DNA of 64,000 nt, taken from positions 558,001 to 622,000 of the forward strand of contig NZ_JALDYF010000001.1 in the NCBI RefSeq assembly GCF_032154225.1, written 5' to 3'. This DNA comes from Psychrobacillus sp032154225 (GTDB lineage: Bacteria > Bacillota > Bacilli > Bacillales_A > Planococcaceae). The notes under the pieces were generated by a model. That model had not been told where the DNA came from, did no database searches, and saw only the letters and a program-made list of their open reading frames with translations. The position numbers were made by a program, and so were the translations under genes. Of this stretch, positions 53,336 to 62,921 are shown piece by piece (the stretch's first letter is position 1; each line of letters opens with the position of its first letter).

Positions 53336-56098
53336 TTACACGTAATAATTTTCTACAACATCTGCACAACGAACACATAATGTTTCATGTTTTTCATTTG
53401 CTCCTACAGTATCAGCAATCATCCAGCAGCGCTCACATTTTTCTCCGTCCGCTTTTTCGATTAGAACAGAAGCATTTTCAAGCACTAGGCAATCCGCAGT
53501 AGCGTTTTCTTTAACTCCACCTAACACAAATTTAGAAACGATGAACAATTGAGCAAAGTCGATTCCTTCTGACTCAAATAATGATCTATATTCATCTGTT
53601 ACATACAATGTAACTTTCGCTTCTAATGATTTCCCGATTGTTTTAGCATTACGAGCTTCTTCTAATGCTTTTAACACATCGTCACGAAGATCCATAATTT
53701 TATCCCACTTAGCTGCTAAAGCTTCATATTCAGGAAGTTCCACAGCATTTGGCATATCAGTAAGCTGAATGCTTTCTTCTGTTTCATGATCTAAATATGC
53801 CCATAGCTCATCTGCAGTATGAGATAAGATTGGCGTCATTAATTTTAATAGAGCTAATAACGTATCATACATAACCGTTTGCATTGCACGACGATCTTTA
53901 TGATCAGTTCCGTAAATATATACAACGTCTTTTGCAATATCTAAGTAGAACGAACTTAATTCGCTAGAAACAAAGTTATTAACTGTATGATAAACACTTG
54001 CGAAATCATAACGATCATAAGCAGCACGAACTGTTTTAATCACTTCTTGCAATTTCATGTACATATATTGATCAACTTCACGAAGATCTTTAAATTCCAC
54101 ACGATCATTCACAGGATGGAAATCAGTAATATTCCCGTGTAAGAAGCGGAATGTATTACGAATTTTGCGGTATACTTCCGACACTTGCTTAAAGATAGCA
54201 TCCGACACACGAACATCAGCTGTATAATCTACTGAAGCAACCCATAGGCGTACAATATCTGCTCCTAGTTGGTTCATTACTTTAGCAGGAACAATGACAT
54301 TACCTAATGATTTACTCATTTTGCGGCCATCACCATCTAATACGAATCCGTGGCTTAATAACCCTTTGTACGGAGCGTGACCGAACATAGCAGTACTTGT
54401 GATTAAAGATGAGTTAAACCAACCACGATATTGGTCAGATCCTTCTAAGTACAAGTCAGCTGGGAATACTAAGTCTTCTCTTTCTTCTAAAACAGCTTGG
54501 TGTGTTGATCCAGAGTCGAACCAGACATCCATAATATCTGTTTCTTTCGTGAAAATACCGTTCGGGCTTCCAGCATGTGTATATCCTTCTGGCAATAAAT
54601 CTTTTGCTTCTTTTTCAAACCAAATGTTTGAACCATGCTCACGGAACAATTTAGAAACATGTGAAATCGTTTCTTCTGTAAGAATCGGCTCCCCGTCTTC
54701 TGCGTAAAATACTGGAATTGGCACTCCCCATACACGTTGACGAGAAATACACCAATCTCCACGATCACGAATCATGTTGAACAAACGTGTTTCTCCCCAT
54801 GCAGGAGTGAAGTTCGTATCACGAATCGCTTGTAATAATTCATCTCTAAAAGCTTCAATCGATGCAAACCACTGAGCAGTTGCACGATAAATAACTGGTT
54901 TTTTTGTACGCCAGTCATGTGGGTATGAATGCGTGATGAATGAAAGCTTTTCAAGTGCTCCAGCAGCATCTAGCGCTTCAGTAATTGCTTTGTTCGCATT
55001 ATCATAAAACATACCTTCAAAACCAGGAGCTTCAGCAGTCATTACACCGCGATCATCGACTGGACTTAATACGTCTAAGCCGTATGCTTTGGCAACATAG
55101 AAGTCGTCTTCCCCGTGACCTGGTGCAGTATGAACACATCCAGTACCAGATTCCGTCGTAACATGCTCTCCAAGAATGATTAATGAATCACGATCATATA
55201 GTGGGTGTTTTGCAACTAAACGTTCCATTTCTTTCCCAAGTAATGTGCGCTCAACCGAATATTCTTCCCAGCTAAGTTCAGTAGCAACAGATTCAGCTAA
55301 ATCTTTCGCTACAATATATTTCGATTCTTTCACATTAACTACCACATATTCCACTTCTGGATGTAGCGTAATTGCTAGATTCGCAGGAATTGTCCAAGGA
55401 GTAGTAGTCCAAATAATGAATTTTGTCCCTTCTTCAAGGATGCCTTTTCCTTCTGATACTTCAAAGCTCACATAAATAGACGCTGATTTTTTATCTTGGT
55501 ATTCAATTTCTGCTTCTGCAAGTGCAGATTCACTTGATGGTGACCAATAAACTGGTTTAAGCCCTTTGTAAATATATCCTTTTTTCGCCATTGCGCCAAA
55601 TACTTCAATTTGACGTGATTCAAATGCAGGAGTTAAAGTGATATATGGATTTTCCCAATCACCACGAACACCTAAACGTTTAAACTGCGAACGTTGATTG
55701 TCAATTTGTTGATAAGCATATTCTTCACAAAGTTTTCTGAACTCTGCTAAAGACAATTCTTTACGTTTTACACCTTTGTTTGTAAGTGCTTGTTCAATAG
55801 GTAAACCATGCGTATCCCAACCTGGAACGTAAGGAGCATGGAAACCTGTCATCGACTTTTGACGAATAATCATATCTTTTAATACTTTATTTAGCGCATG
55901 ACCCATATGAAGATCTCCATTAGCGTAAGGAGGACCATCATGTAAAATAAAGAACGGACGATCAGCAGTTCTTTCTTGCACTTTTTTATAAATATCCATT
56001 TCAGCCCATTTTGTTTGAATCTCTACTTCTTTTACTGGTAAATTTCCACGCATTGGAAAATCAGTTTTCGGCATTAGTAATGTATCTTTGTATTCCAT
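53336..56098 (-). CDS. ileS: Isoleucyl-tRNA synthetase
   Basis: Class I synthetase that charges tRNA-Ile and edits valine. 920 residues with GPPYANGDLHMGHALN (HIGH-type motif 64-67), an inserted editing domain in the middle (TTTPWTIPANLA, GTGCVHTAPGHGEDD), KMSKS (GRKMSKSLGN, near residue 593) and a C-terminal zinc motif CERCW ... CVRCADVV. The length is that of the bacterial (mupirocin-sensitive) type. Controlled by an Ile T-box leader. Confidence 0.97.
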   Translation of the reverse strand: MEYKDTLLMPKTDFPMRGNLPVKEVEIQTKWAEMDIYKKVQERTADRPFFILHDGPPYANGDLHMGHALNKVLKDMIIRQKSMTGFHAPYVPGWDTHGLPIEQALTNKGVKRKELSLAEFRKLCEEYAYQQIDNQRSQFKRLGVRGDWENPYITLTPAFESRQIEVFGAMAKKGYIYKGLKPVYWSPSSESALAEAEIEYQDKKSASIYVSFEVSEGKGILEEGTKFIIWTTTPWTIPANLAITLHPEVEYVVVNVKESKYIVAKDLAESVATELSWEEYSVERTLLGKEMERLVAKHPLYDRDSLIILGEHVTTESGTGCVHTAPGHGEDDFYVAKAYGLDVLSPVDDRGVMTAEAPGFEGMFYDNANKAITEALDAAGALEKLSFITHSYPHDWRTKKPVIYRATAQWFASIEAFRDELLQAIRDTNFTPAWGETRLFNMIRDRGDWCISRQRVWGVPIPVFYAEDGEPILTEETISHVSKLFREHGSNIWFEKEAKDLLPEGYTHAGSPNGIFTKETDIMDVWFDSGSTHQAVLEEREDLVFPADLYLEGSDQYRGWFNSSLITSTAMFGHAPYKGLLSHGFVLDGDGRKMSKSLGNVIVPAKVMNQLGADIVRLWVASVDYTADVRVSDAIFKQVSEVYRKIRNTFRFLHGNITDFHPVNDRVEFKDLREVDQYMYMKLQEVIKTVRAAYDRYDFASVYHTVNNFVSSELSSFYLDIAKDVVYIYGTDHKDRRAMQTVMYDTLLALLKLMTPILSHTADELWAYLDHETEESIQLTDMPNAVELPEYEALAAKWDKIMDLRDDVLKALEEARNAKTIGKSLEAKVTLYVTDEYRSLFESEGIDFAQLFIVSKFVLGGVKENATADCLVLENASVLIEKADGEKCERCWMIADTVGANEKHETLCVRCADVVENYYV

Positions 56099-56144
56099 CT
56101 TTTTTTCCTCCTTTAATTTGAAAAACTATTTGCGAAAACAAAAA

Positions 56145-56385
56145 AACTCCTCATCCCAAAAAGGGACGAGAAGTTAATGCTCGCGGTACCACCCTACTTG
56201 CGATTTTTCAAAAAACCGCCGCTTAGTATGCCATAACGGGGCATAATCCGAAGACACTTACATTAAAAAGTTCTGTGCCTTTGCTCAAAAGGGATAATTT
56301 AAGAAAATTTCATTGCTTAGGCTCTCACCATCCCTAAGTCGCTTGTTCGAAATTTTAGTAAACGTCTTTTTCAACGCATGTTTAT
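56145..56385 (-). promoter_or_regulatory. T-box leader of ileS (isoleucine specifier)
   Basis: The minus strand has the T-box AGGGTGGTACCGCG (56182-56195) with UGGU to bind the free tRNA end. A terminator follows (56145-56158 with 56161-56173, then seven Ts). The specifier triplet ATC (56293-56295) in Stem I and the GGTGAGAGCC loop region lie upstream. Uncharged tRNA-Ile would stabilise the antiterminator. This fills the 337-bp gap between ileS and divIVA. Confidence 0.93.
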
Positions 56386-56435
56386 ATGATATGCAATTAT
56401 TATAGAAAAAGTAATGGAAACAGTCAAGAAGAGTG

Positions 56436-56945
56436 TTAGTCTTCTGTCACTGTAATTAGATCGATTTCAGTCGTATCTACATCATACTCCATTAAATGAT
56501 TCCAATCATCTGTATTGATCAAATCTAATTGAGCTTCGATTAACATTTTAAAACGATTGCGGAAAACTTTCGACTGTTTTTTTAAGTCTTCAATTTCTAA
56601 TGCTACTTTTCTTGCTTTTGTAAGTGCTTCATTGACAATTCTATCTGCATTCTTTTCTGCTTCTTTTACAATTAGCTTTGCTTCTTTTTGAGAATTGCGG
56701 CGAACTTCTTCAGCAGCCTCTTGCGCAACTATAATAGACTTATGTAATGTTTCTTCAATCGATGTAAAGTGCCCAACTTGTTCACTGGAAGATTTAAGCT
56801 TCATCTCTAGATCTTTTTTTTCTTTTAAGACAATCTCATAGTCTTTAATAATTTGATCTAAAAATTCATTTACTTCATCTTCGTTATATCCTCTAAATCC
56901 TTTACTAAATTCCTTGTTATTAATATCAAGAGGTGTTAATGGCAT
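56436..56945 (-). CDS. divIVA: Cell division/polarity protein DivIVA
   Basis: Coiled-coil protein that marks division sites and poles by sensing membrane curvature. 169 residues, opening MPLTPLDINNKEFSKGFRGYNEDEVNEFLDQI, whose first 20 residues form the lipid-binding and dimer-forming part. Long coiled coils follow. AAAGGAGATGG precedes the start. Standard place between ylmH and ileS. Confidence 0.95.
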   Translation of the reverse strand: MPLTPLDINNKEFSKGFRGYNEDEVNEFLDQIIKDYEIVLKEKKDLEMKLKSSSEQVGHFTSIEETLHKSIIVAQEAAEEVRRNSQKEAKLIVKEAEKNADRIVNEALTKARKVALEIEDLKKQSKVFRNRFKMLIEAQLDLINTDDWNHLMEYDVDTTEIDLITVTED

Positions 56946-57041
56946 CTATTCCATCTCCTTTGCTTTGCTAGTAGTCTTTCTTTCTATTATACATTTCTGT
57001 ATGTGTGAATACATCTAAAATTCAAATTTTATATATATAAA

Positions 57042-57830
57042 TTAACTTTTTTGCTCTAAACGGCCAATTTGCAGTCGAATTTTATCTTTTTTTGTTCTGC
57101 CTTCCATCATCAGCAACTTAACTCTTCCTAATCCACGAATAGAAATTAAATCTAAATCTTGTAATTCCATAGACGTTTGCTCTTTTACAGACCAATTCAC
57201 TTTCACTTTCCCACCATGAATTAGAGATGCTGATTTTTGTCTAGAAATATTAAAAATAGCAGAGATTACAGTATCTAGTCGAAGCGAACTAACGGTAAAT
57301 GATTCTGTTAACCACTCTTCATGTTGCTTCAAATAGTTTAGCGGCTCCTCGACCACTTCTACCTGCACTTTCACTTTCCCGATGGATGTAAAATTAGCAC
57401 GTACATAATCTAACACTTCTACTGCAACAACAAATTGAATGAACCCGTCTTCCACTCGAATATCCCCAAATTTACTTCGGTCCATACCAAGTGACATCAT
57501 GGAGCCAAGAACGTCTTTATGACGCAATGTTACAAATTTTTTTGGATAATTCACTTCTACAACTTTCATCGCAAAATCTTCATTTGTCGGAACATAATAA
57601 GACGGATACAATAAAACACGTACTCGCTCTGCATCCTCAAGGACTCCTATTGATAAAGACTCTATCCCATCATATTGTCTACGTATCGAATCGACAATAA
57701 ATTGCTGCCTTGGATCTAAGAAATCAGTAAGCTTTGGTGCATATCGATCTTCCACTTCTCGCATCATATGAACGACTTGTTCGATGAACGGCTGCTCTTC
57801 TTTTCTAAAATGTTGTAATACATTCTCCAT
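57042..57830 (-). CDS. ylmH: YlmH, S4-domain RNA-binding protein
   Basis: 262 residues from MENVLQHFRKEE after AAAGGGAAC; a start six codons upstream is possible. The C-terminal S4 domain (about 180-240) has RLDTVISAIFNISRQKSASLIHGGKVKVN. YlmH binds ribosomal RNA and has been linked to ribosome quality control of the type driven by RqcH, whose gene is also in this window. Confidence 0.93.
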   Translation of the reverse strand: MENVLQHFRKEEQPFIEQVVHMMREVEDRYAPKLTDFLDPRQQFIVDSIRRQYDGIESLSIGVLEDAERVRVLLYPSYYVPTNEDFAMKVVEVNYPKKFVTLRHKDVLGSMMSLGMDRSKFGDIRVEDGFIQFVVAVEVLDYVRANFTSIGKVKVQVEVVEEPLNYLKQHEEWLTESFTVSSLRLDTVISAIFNISRQKSASLIHGGKVKVNWSVKEQTSMELQDLDLISIRGLGRVKLLMMEGRTKKDKIRLQIGRLEQKS

Positions 57831-57854
57831 ATTAATGTTCCCTTTCAAATATAG

Positions 57855-57879
57855 TAAAAAACCCCACGAACGTGAGGTT
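57855..57879 (-). terminator. Terminator between ylmG and ylmH
   Basis: Nine-bp arms (57860-57868, 57871-57879, one mismatch) then TTTTTT on the minus strand, overlapping the ylmG stop. It separates the sepF cluster from ylmH-divIVA. Confidence 0.8.
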
Positions 57880-58139
57880 TAGAAGAAATATGCTAGTGAA
57901 ATAATACCTCTCATTGCAAGTTGCAAAGTAAAAATTGCAACAATTGGTGAAATATCAATCATTCCGATTGGAGGAATAATTTTTCTAAATGGTTCTAAAT
58001 ATGGTTCACAAATTTTCCCTAAAAATTGACCAAAAGCCGATTGCTGAATACTAGGTACCCATGACATTAATATGAAAATGATCAATGCGTACGAATAATA
58101 TTTTAAAAATTGTGCTAGTAATAATAATACAAAACTCAT
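57879..58139 (-). CDS. ylmG: YggT-family membrane protein YlmG
   Basis: 86 residues with two membrane helices (about 5-27 and 63-85) and the connecting segment SWVPSIQQSAFGQFLGKICEPYLEPFRKIIPP that defines the family. Next to sepF as in most Gram-positives; thought to help division or membrane organisation. Confidence 0.93.
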   Translation of the reverse strand: MSFVLLLLAQFLKYYSYALIIFILMSWVPSIQQSAFGQFLGKICEPYLEPFRKIIPPIGMIDISPIVAIFTLQLAMRGIISLAYFF

Positions 58140-58158
58140 AGTAGTGTTTGCTCCTCTA

Positions 58159-58644
58159 TTAATCTAAATCGTTGTAGTAATAATCCGATATTGCTCCAGC
58201 AACTTCTACAGTATCTGGTGCACATAGGAAAATATCCGTACCTATTCGCTGTATATCTCCACCTAAAGCGTACACTGTTCCACTTAAAAAGTCGATTATC
58301 CGTATTCCTTGCTCTTTATCAATTCTTTGCAAATTGACAATAACTGCTTTTTTGCTCTTCAAATGCTCTGAAATGTCTTGTGCCTCGGCATAAACACGTG
58401 GCTCAATTAACATGACCTTCGAAGACTTTTGCATATTTTGAATACTAACAAGATTTGGTGTTGCCATATCTTTTGGAGTCGTATTGAATTTGCGCTCTTT
58501 TCCAGATGCCTTAACAGTTTGTTGCTTCATTTGATTTTCCACTGGTTTTTGCTGTTGAGGTCTTTGTTGTTGTACAGTCGTTGAAGCTATTTCATCATCT
58601 TCATCTAAATAAAAGAAATTTTTTATTTTATCTTTCATGCTCAT
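58159..58644 (-). CDS. sepF: Cell division protein SepF
   Basis: Ring-forming FtsZ-bundling and membrane-anchoring protein. 161 residues from MSMKDKIKNFFYLDEDDE, an N-terminal amphipathic helix. A Gln/Pro-rich linker follows, then the core domain with SKVMLIEPRVYAEAQDIS and DFLSGTVYALGG. The ATG overlaps the ylmE stop (GTATGA) after GGAGGGAA; a longer upstream frame has no start signal. Confidence 0.95.
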   Translation of the reverse strand: MSMKDKIKNFFYLDEDDEIASTTVQQQRPQQQKPVENQMKQQTVKASGKERKFNTTPKDMATPNLVSIQNMQKSSKVMLIEPRVYAEAQDISEHLKSKKAVIVNLQRIDKEQGIRIIDFLSGTVYALGGDIQRIGTDIFLCAPDTVEVAGAISDYYYNDLD

Positions 58645-59336
58645 ACAATTCCCTCCTTCTCTTTGCCAACGAGTGCTGTACCAATTCGAACAAATGTAGC
58701 ACCTTCTGCAATCGCTATCTGATAATCTCCAGACATGCCCATTGATAATTCTGTACATGGTGCATTCGGTAATTGCAATGCTGCTATTTTCTCCTGCAAT
58801 TGTTTTAAGTTACGAAATACTGTACGAATAATGGAGATATCTTCCGTATTAGGCGCCATCGTCATCAATCCAATAACATTTATACGTGAGTAATTTGCTA
58901 GTTGTTTAATAAATTTTTCCGCTTCCTCACTCGTTAATCCATGTTTCGATTCCTCTTCTGAAACATTCACTTGCACAAAACAATCTTTTCGAGTCGTTGC
59001 TCTTTTTTCAATCTCATCTGCTAAGCTTAAACGGTCTAATGAATGCAAATAATCGATTTCATTAATAACCGCTTTTACTTTTCTCGTTTGCAATGTCCCT
59101 ATGTAATGCCATTTGACCTCTTCATCAATAATGGCATCTAATTTCATCTTCAATCCTTCAGGTCGATTTTCTCCGAGATGATGAATACCTGCGGCAATTA
59201 CTTCTTGTGTTCTTTCAACGGAAACCTCTTTTGTCACAGCTATTATCGTCACATCTGAAAGATTACGATTGGCAAGCGCGCAAGCTTCCTGCATATTTTC
59301 TTTTATTTGTATTAAATTTTGTTGTACATTTGTCAT
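58641..59336 (-). CDS. ylmE: YggS-family pyridoxal phosphate homeostasis protein YlmE
   Basis: PLP-binding protein that balances vitamin B6 and amino acid pools. 231 residues, single TIM barrel. PLP lysine Lys36 is in IIAVTKEVS, with HLGENRPEGL, WHYIGTLQTRK, and SMGMSGDYQIAI at the phosphate site. The ylmD (laccase-like) gene found just before ylmE in B. subtilis is absent. Confidence 0.93.
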   Translation of the reverse strand: MTNVQQNLIQIKENMQEACALANRNLSDVTIIAVTKEVSVERTQEVIAAGIHHLGENRPEGLKMKLDAIIDEEVKWHYIGTLQTRKVKAVINEIDYLHSLDRLSLADEIEKRATTRKDCFVQVNVSEEESKHGLTSEEAEKFIKQLANYSRINVIGLMTMAPNTEDISIIRTVFRNLKQLQEKIAALQLPNAPCTELSMGMSGDYQIAIAEGATFVRIGTALVGKEKEGIV

Positions 59337-59406
59337 GTTAAAACCAACTTTTCATCACTTGTTTTTGTTTATTGTATCAATGAAAGACTGTTTTATCAAT
59401 GCTGAA

Positions 59407-59652
59407 TCAATCATGAAGCATATTTTTCGAGACAATAATGACATCTTTGCCAATTATCGATATATTTTGGACGGCAACTTTTTTCGTTTCTCTTTTTTTA
59501 TTGAAAAATGTTGGATAGGCTCCTTGTGCTTCTACAACGAAGGAAACGATAAATCCTGTTTCTTTATCGATCTCCGCATCTACGATAAAACCTAATAATT
59601 GGCCGCTTGTTGCCTCAATTACTTCTTTTTGCTGTGCATCAGAAAACTTCAT
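59407..59652 (-). CDS. ylmC: PRC-barrel protein YlmC/YmxH
   Basis: 81 residues, a small PRC-barrel-type beta protein found after sigG in spore formers. It opens MKFSDAQQKEVIEATSGQLLGFIVDAEID. GGGGGAGA precedes the start. Role in sporulation is inferred from position only. Confidence 0.88.
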   Translation of the reverse strand: MKFSDAQQKEVIEATSGQLLGFIVDAEIDKETGFIVSFVVEAQGAYPTFFNKKRETKKVAVQNISIIGKDVIIVSKNMLHD

Positions 59653-59686
59653 GTCTCTCCCCCTTTTTTATACTATATGACCCGAA

Positions 59687-59723
59687 AACAGAAAAAACGT
59701 TTTTTCTGTTTAGAAAAAACGTT
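59687..59723 (-). terminator. Terminator after sigG
   Basis: Perfect AACGTTTTTTCT/AGAAAAAACGTT arms (59696-59707, 59712-59723), then TTTTCTGTTTT on the minus strand. Confidence 0.75.
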
Positions 59724-59735
59724 TCGTCATCATGA

Positions 59736-60524
59736 TTAATATTCTTTTGGATTCAATTGACTTTGAATGATAGACAATGCGCTTTTTTCTAGCCTAGATA
59801 TTTGTGCTTGAGACAAACCAAGATCCATCGCAATTTCCGTTTGTGTTGCTCCAAAATAAATACGTTTCGTTAAAATCGTTTTTTGTCTCGTATCTAACTT
59901 TTGAAAACTATCTTTCACTGTAAAATAAGTAACCCATTGTTCTTCTGATACATCATTATCACATAATTGATCCATCATATAAATAGCATCCCCACCATCA
60001 CTGAAAATTGGCTCCTGTAGGGAAACAGGATCTTGAATAGCATCTAAAGATAATAAAATATCTTCTGCAGGAATTTCTAATATTTTGGCTAAGTCTTCTA
60101 ATGTAGGCTCTTGCAAATGCTCTGTAATGTATTGTTCTTTTGCTTTCATTGCTTTATATGCTATGTCTCGTAAAGATCTAGAAACCCGTACGGAATGATG
60201 ATCCCTTAGATGCCTTTTTATTTCTCCTATAATCATTGGAACAGCATATGTAGAAAAACGTACATTATGCTTTAGGTCGAAATTTTCAATGGACTTAATA
60301 AGTCCGATACATCCAACTTGAAATAAGTCGTCAGCTTGTTCGCCACGATATGCAAATCGTTGAACAAGGCTTAATACTAGTCGCAAGTTACACATTACTA
60401 ATTCGTCTTTGACAGCATGTTCCCCCGCTTGTAAACGAATAAATAGTGCTTTCATTTCTTCGTGTTTAAGTAAAGGAAGCTTAGATGTATCGATGCCGCA
60501 TAATTCTACTTTTGTTCTCGTCAT
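59736..60524 (-). CDS. sigG: Sporulation sigma factor G
   Basis: Late forespore sigma factor. 262 residues from MTRTKVELCGIDTSKLP after CCGGAGGAAG, matching the usual N-terminus. Region 2 has DDLFQVGCIGLIKSIENFD, and IIGEIKRHLRDHHSVRVSRSLRD is the region 2.4-3 transition. Region 4 HTH has TQTEIAMDLGLSQAQISRLEKSA. It follows sigE with a 92-bp gap. Confidence 0.96.
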   Translation of the reverse strand: MTRTKVELCGIDTSKLPLLKHEEMKALFIRLQAGEHAVKDELVMCNLRLVLSLVQRFAYRGEQADDLFQVGCIGLIKSIENFDLKHNVRFSTYAVPMIIGEIKRHLRDHHSVRVSRSLRDIAYKAMKAKEQYITEHLQEPTLEDLAKILEIPAEDILLSLDAIQDPVSLQEPIFSDGGDAIYMMDQLCDNDVSEEQWVTYFTVKDSFQKLDTRQKTILTKRIYFGATQTEIAMDLGLSQAQISRLEKSALSIIQSQLNPKEY

Positions 60525-60559
60525 AGATCTTCCTCCGGACTTTTTTAATAGTTCTAAGT

Positions 60560-60585
60560 CAGTTTGTCCGGTAGTTTGAACTTTA
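60560..60585 (-). promoter_or_regulatory. Possible sigma-F-type promoter of sigG
   Basis: On the minus strand GAATA is followed 14 bp later by GGACAAACTG, near the sigma-F consensus (GYWTA, GGHRANAHTW) with a few mismatches. sigG is known to need a forespore promoter of this kind. Exact boundaries are approximate. Confidence 0.35.
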
Positions 60586-60615
60586 TTCCGAAGAAGCAGC
60601 ATCCAATTTCACCCA

Positions 60616-61323
60616 TTAAGCTATTGGCTCATTTAACAGCTCTTTTAAATCTAAAATTATTTTCTTTTCCAATCTGGAAATATACGACTGGGAAATTCCT
60701 AAATGGTCTGCAACTTCTTTTTGCGTCATTTCTTCTTTTCCATTCAATCCAAAACGGCATTGCATAATATACTTTTCACGATTCCCTAGTAAATTGATCG
60801 CTTCAAACACATGCTGACGCTCCAATTTCTTTTCGACATCCTCGATGATTAAGTCTTCACTCGTTCCTAAAATATCGGACAGTAACAACTCATTTCCATC
60901 CGAATCCGAATTTAAAGGTTCATCAAATGATACTTCCGACTTCATCCGATTTGTTTTACGTAAATGCATGAGTATTTCATTTTCAATACATCTTGAAGCA
61001 TACGTAGCAAGTTTAATATTTTTATCCAAATTGAATGTTTCCACTGCTTTTATAAGCCCAATAGAACCAATGCTAATTAAGTCTTCAATGTTCGTATTTG
61101 TTTGATCAAACCTTCTTGCAATATACACAACTAATCTTAAATTCCTTTCAATAAGAACATCTCTCGCATGTTCGTCTCCATCCATAAAAGCAAGAAGCAT
61201 TTCTCGTTCTTCTTCTCTCGATAACGGCTTGGGTAACGATTCATTGCCACCAATATAATGTACTCCACTTCTTTTAAACGAAAGAATCCAATAATAAATG
61301 CGACGAAAAAACTTTAATAGCAT
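60616..61323 (-). CDS. sigE: Sporulation sigma factor E (pro-protein)
   Basis: Early mother-cell sigma factor made as an inactive precursor. 235 residues. The hydrophobic/basic N-terminal pro-sequence (MLLKFFRRIYYWILSFKRSG) ends at the conserved VHYIGG, so SpoIIGA should cut at about residue 22. Region 2 has NIEDLISIGSIGLIKAVETF and region 4 EVADHLGISQSYISRLEKK. Its ATG overlaps the spoIIGA stop as TAATG. Confidence 0.97.
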   Translation of the reverse strand: MLLKFFRRIYYWILSFKRSGVHYIGGNESLPKPLSREEEREMLLAFMDGDEHARDVLIERNLRLVVYIARRFDQTNTNIEDLISIGSIGLIKAVETFNLDKNIKLATYASRCIENEILMHLRKTNRMKSEVSFDEPLNSDSDGNELLLSDILGTSEDLIIEDVEKKLERQHVFEAINLLGNREKYIMQCRFGLNGKEEMTQKEVADHLGISQSYISRLEKKIILDLKELLNEPIA

Positions 61324-62165
61324 TAGCCAACACTCCTTTTCTTTAAATGGTAGTAAGAAGAGCTATGTAGTATCCCTTCTGCTCCATGTGGAAACTTATC
61401 TCTTAACTTCGTCATCACAATATATCCCTGTGGCAAAGCTTGTTCATTCACAATCCATTCGTCATATTTCAAACCTATAACCCATGTTTTTTCTTGCTGG
61501 ACTGTCGCAATAGGTATTAGTCGTAACTTACTAGTGAATTGTTTTGGTATTGTGTCCATTCCTACCTTTTTATCAAATTCCCAATTCAATATTGTTTCGA
61601 ATAAAGACTCGGGCAGCATATCTTTCATTACTTCTGATGCAACAAAATGAACAGGATCGTTAGATAAAGGTTCTTTACAAACGTTACCCGAATCAATAAA
61701 TAGATTTAACTCTTTCGTTTGATCAAATAGTTTTAATGTCGAGCTGTAGACGAACTCTCTTTCCGTTTGACCTATGTGAATATGCAAGACATTTTTAGTT
61801 AAAAAGTATAGGCCGCCAATTACGATTAAGGCGAAATTTGTCAACATAAATATATTACTGCTCGTACTATAAAATGGCGCTATCGCTGTCAATAAACCGC
61901 CTGCAAATAAGCTTGTAAGTAATGTTAAAGCGATTGCTTTTACTATTTGTGTACGTTTTCTCCCAAATGCTATCCCAATCATTAGAAAGAAAGATAGAAA
62001 GATGGTAATGATAGGGTGAGAGAAGGTGACTGAGATTATTCCGGCTACTAAAGCCGAAAGAAACAAATATCTTTTTTTGTTTTCAATCCAACCAATTTTA
62101 TTAGCGAATGCTAATACGGTATAGTTGAAAAAAGTATTAGTTGCAATCATTACTTCCGCGTACAT
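61323..62165 (-). CDS. spoIIGA: Sigma-E processing aspartic peptidase SpoIIGA
   Basis: Septal membrane protease that cuts pro-sigma-E after receiving the SpoIIR signal from the forespore. 280 residues from MYAEVMIATNTFFNYTVL after AAAAGGAGGAGAG; the longer frame upstream is not used. Five membrane helices (about 1-125) are followed by the protease domain with LFIDSGN (Asp158 catalytic). It forms an operon with sigE. The bpr protease gene found between spoIIGA and ftsZ in B. subtilis is missing here. Confidence 0.94.
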   Translation of the reverse strand: MYAEVMIATNTFFNYTVLAFANKIGWIENKKRYLFLSALVAGIISVTFSHPIITIFLSFFLMIGIAFGRKRTQIVKAIALTLLTSLFAGGLLTAIAPFYSTSSNIFMLTNFALIVIGGLYFLTKNVLHIHIGQTEREFVYSSTLKLFDQTKELNLFIDSGNVCKEPLSNDPVHFVASEVMKDMLPESLFETILNWEFDKKVGMDTIPKQFTSKLRLIPIATVQQEKTWVIGLKYDEWIVNEQALPQGYIVMTKLRDKFPHGAEGILHSSSYYHLKKRSVG

Positions 62166-62186
62166 AACTCTCCTCCTTTTGACTAA

Positions 62187-62253
62187 ATCGTAACACGACT
62201 TTTGTAAGAAAAATGTCAAATGAACGGTGCAAAACATTCTTTTTTTACGACAA
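62187..62253 (-). promoter_or_regulatory. Candidate Spo0A-activated spoIIGA promoter with long spacer
   Basis: On the minus strand the -35 TTGACA (62214-62219) and -10-like TACGAT (62187-62192) are 21 bp apart, too long for normal sigma-A. This recalls the abnormal spacing of the B. subtilis spoIIG promoter, which Spo0A corrects. A 0A-box-like TGTCGTA lies upstream within 62243-62253. Confidence 0.55.
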
Positions 62254-62460
62254 GAAATGCAGAGTTTCCTGTGTTCAACACAATTCAAGAATAGTTCTGA
62301 ATAGTACGGAAGTTGTTTCGGGCACGGGGACAAGAAAAACTGGAAAAAAAACGAGCTAAAAGAGGCCCGGTCCTTTAAAAGCAAAACATCTTAGTCACGC
62401 AGTTTCCGGCTCACTCTAGGCTTCACATTATAGGCTATACGATGAAGGGGAAATTTTTAA

Positions 62461-62501
62461 AATGTGTTGGAAGCGGCTATACCACTTCCAACACATTTTT
62501 T
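62461..62501. terminator. Terminator-like hairpin inside the spoIIGA-ftsZ gap
   Basis: Perfect 13-bp arms (62461-62473, 62485-62497) with a T-run after on the plus strand and A/T-rich DNA on the other side. No gene on either strand ends here, so it may belong to the repeat or to a lost gene. Confidence 0.6.
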
Positions 62502-62921
62502 GTTCAGTCATCATATAGCAAATCAAAAATTCGCCTTCCGTTCGCTAGAAACATCATAGCAAAGTAGCTAAATACTTTTGGCAATAGAAGAAGCAAGCTC
62601 ATTCAATCTAGTAAGCAGGCCGCCAAAGATACAATTTTGGTGTCTCTTTGTAGTTTTTTAGAAAGAGGCACTTCTACATTTGGACATAAAGTGGAGAGGT
62701 AGATGACTAATTTGCTTCGCACGAAAATTGTCAGTCTATTTCTTACTAGAGTTGTTGATGAACTTTTTTCTTCCTCTTACATGAAAGGGCTTAAGTAGAA
62801 AGAACATGAATACACTCCTATAAGCAGGATGGATGTAGTGAAAAGCGGGGACACCAGCGGGAATAGCGGATGTTTTCTGCGATGAGTAACCGCAGGAGCA
62901 CCAAGCTGAAAGCCACGCAAG

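Noticed and set aside
62166..62384. N-terminal extension of SpoIIGA (73 codons)
   Set aside because: It would cover the promoter region; a strong AAAAGGAGGAGAG site and the conserved MYAE start support the shorter form.
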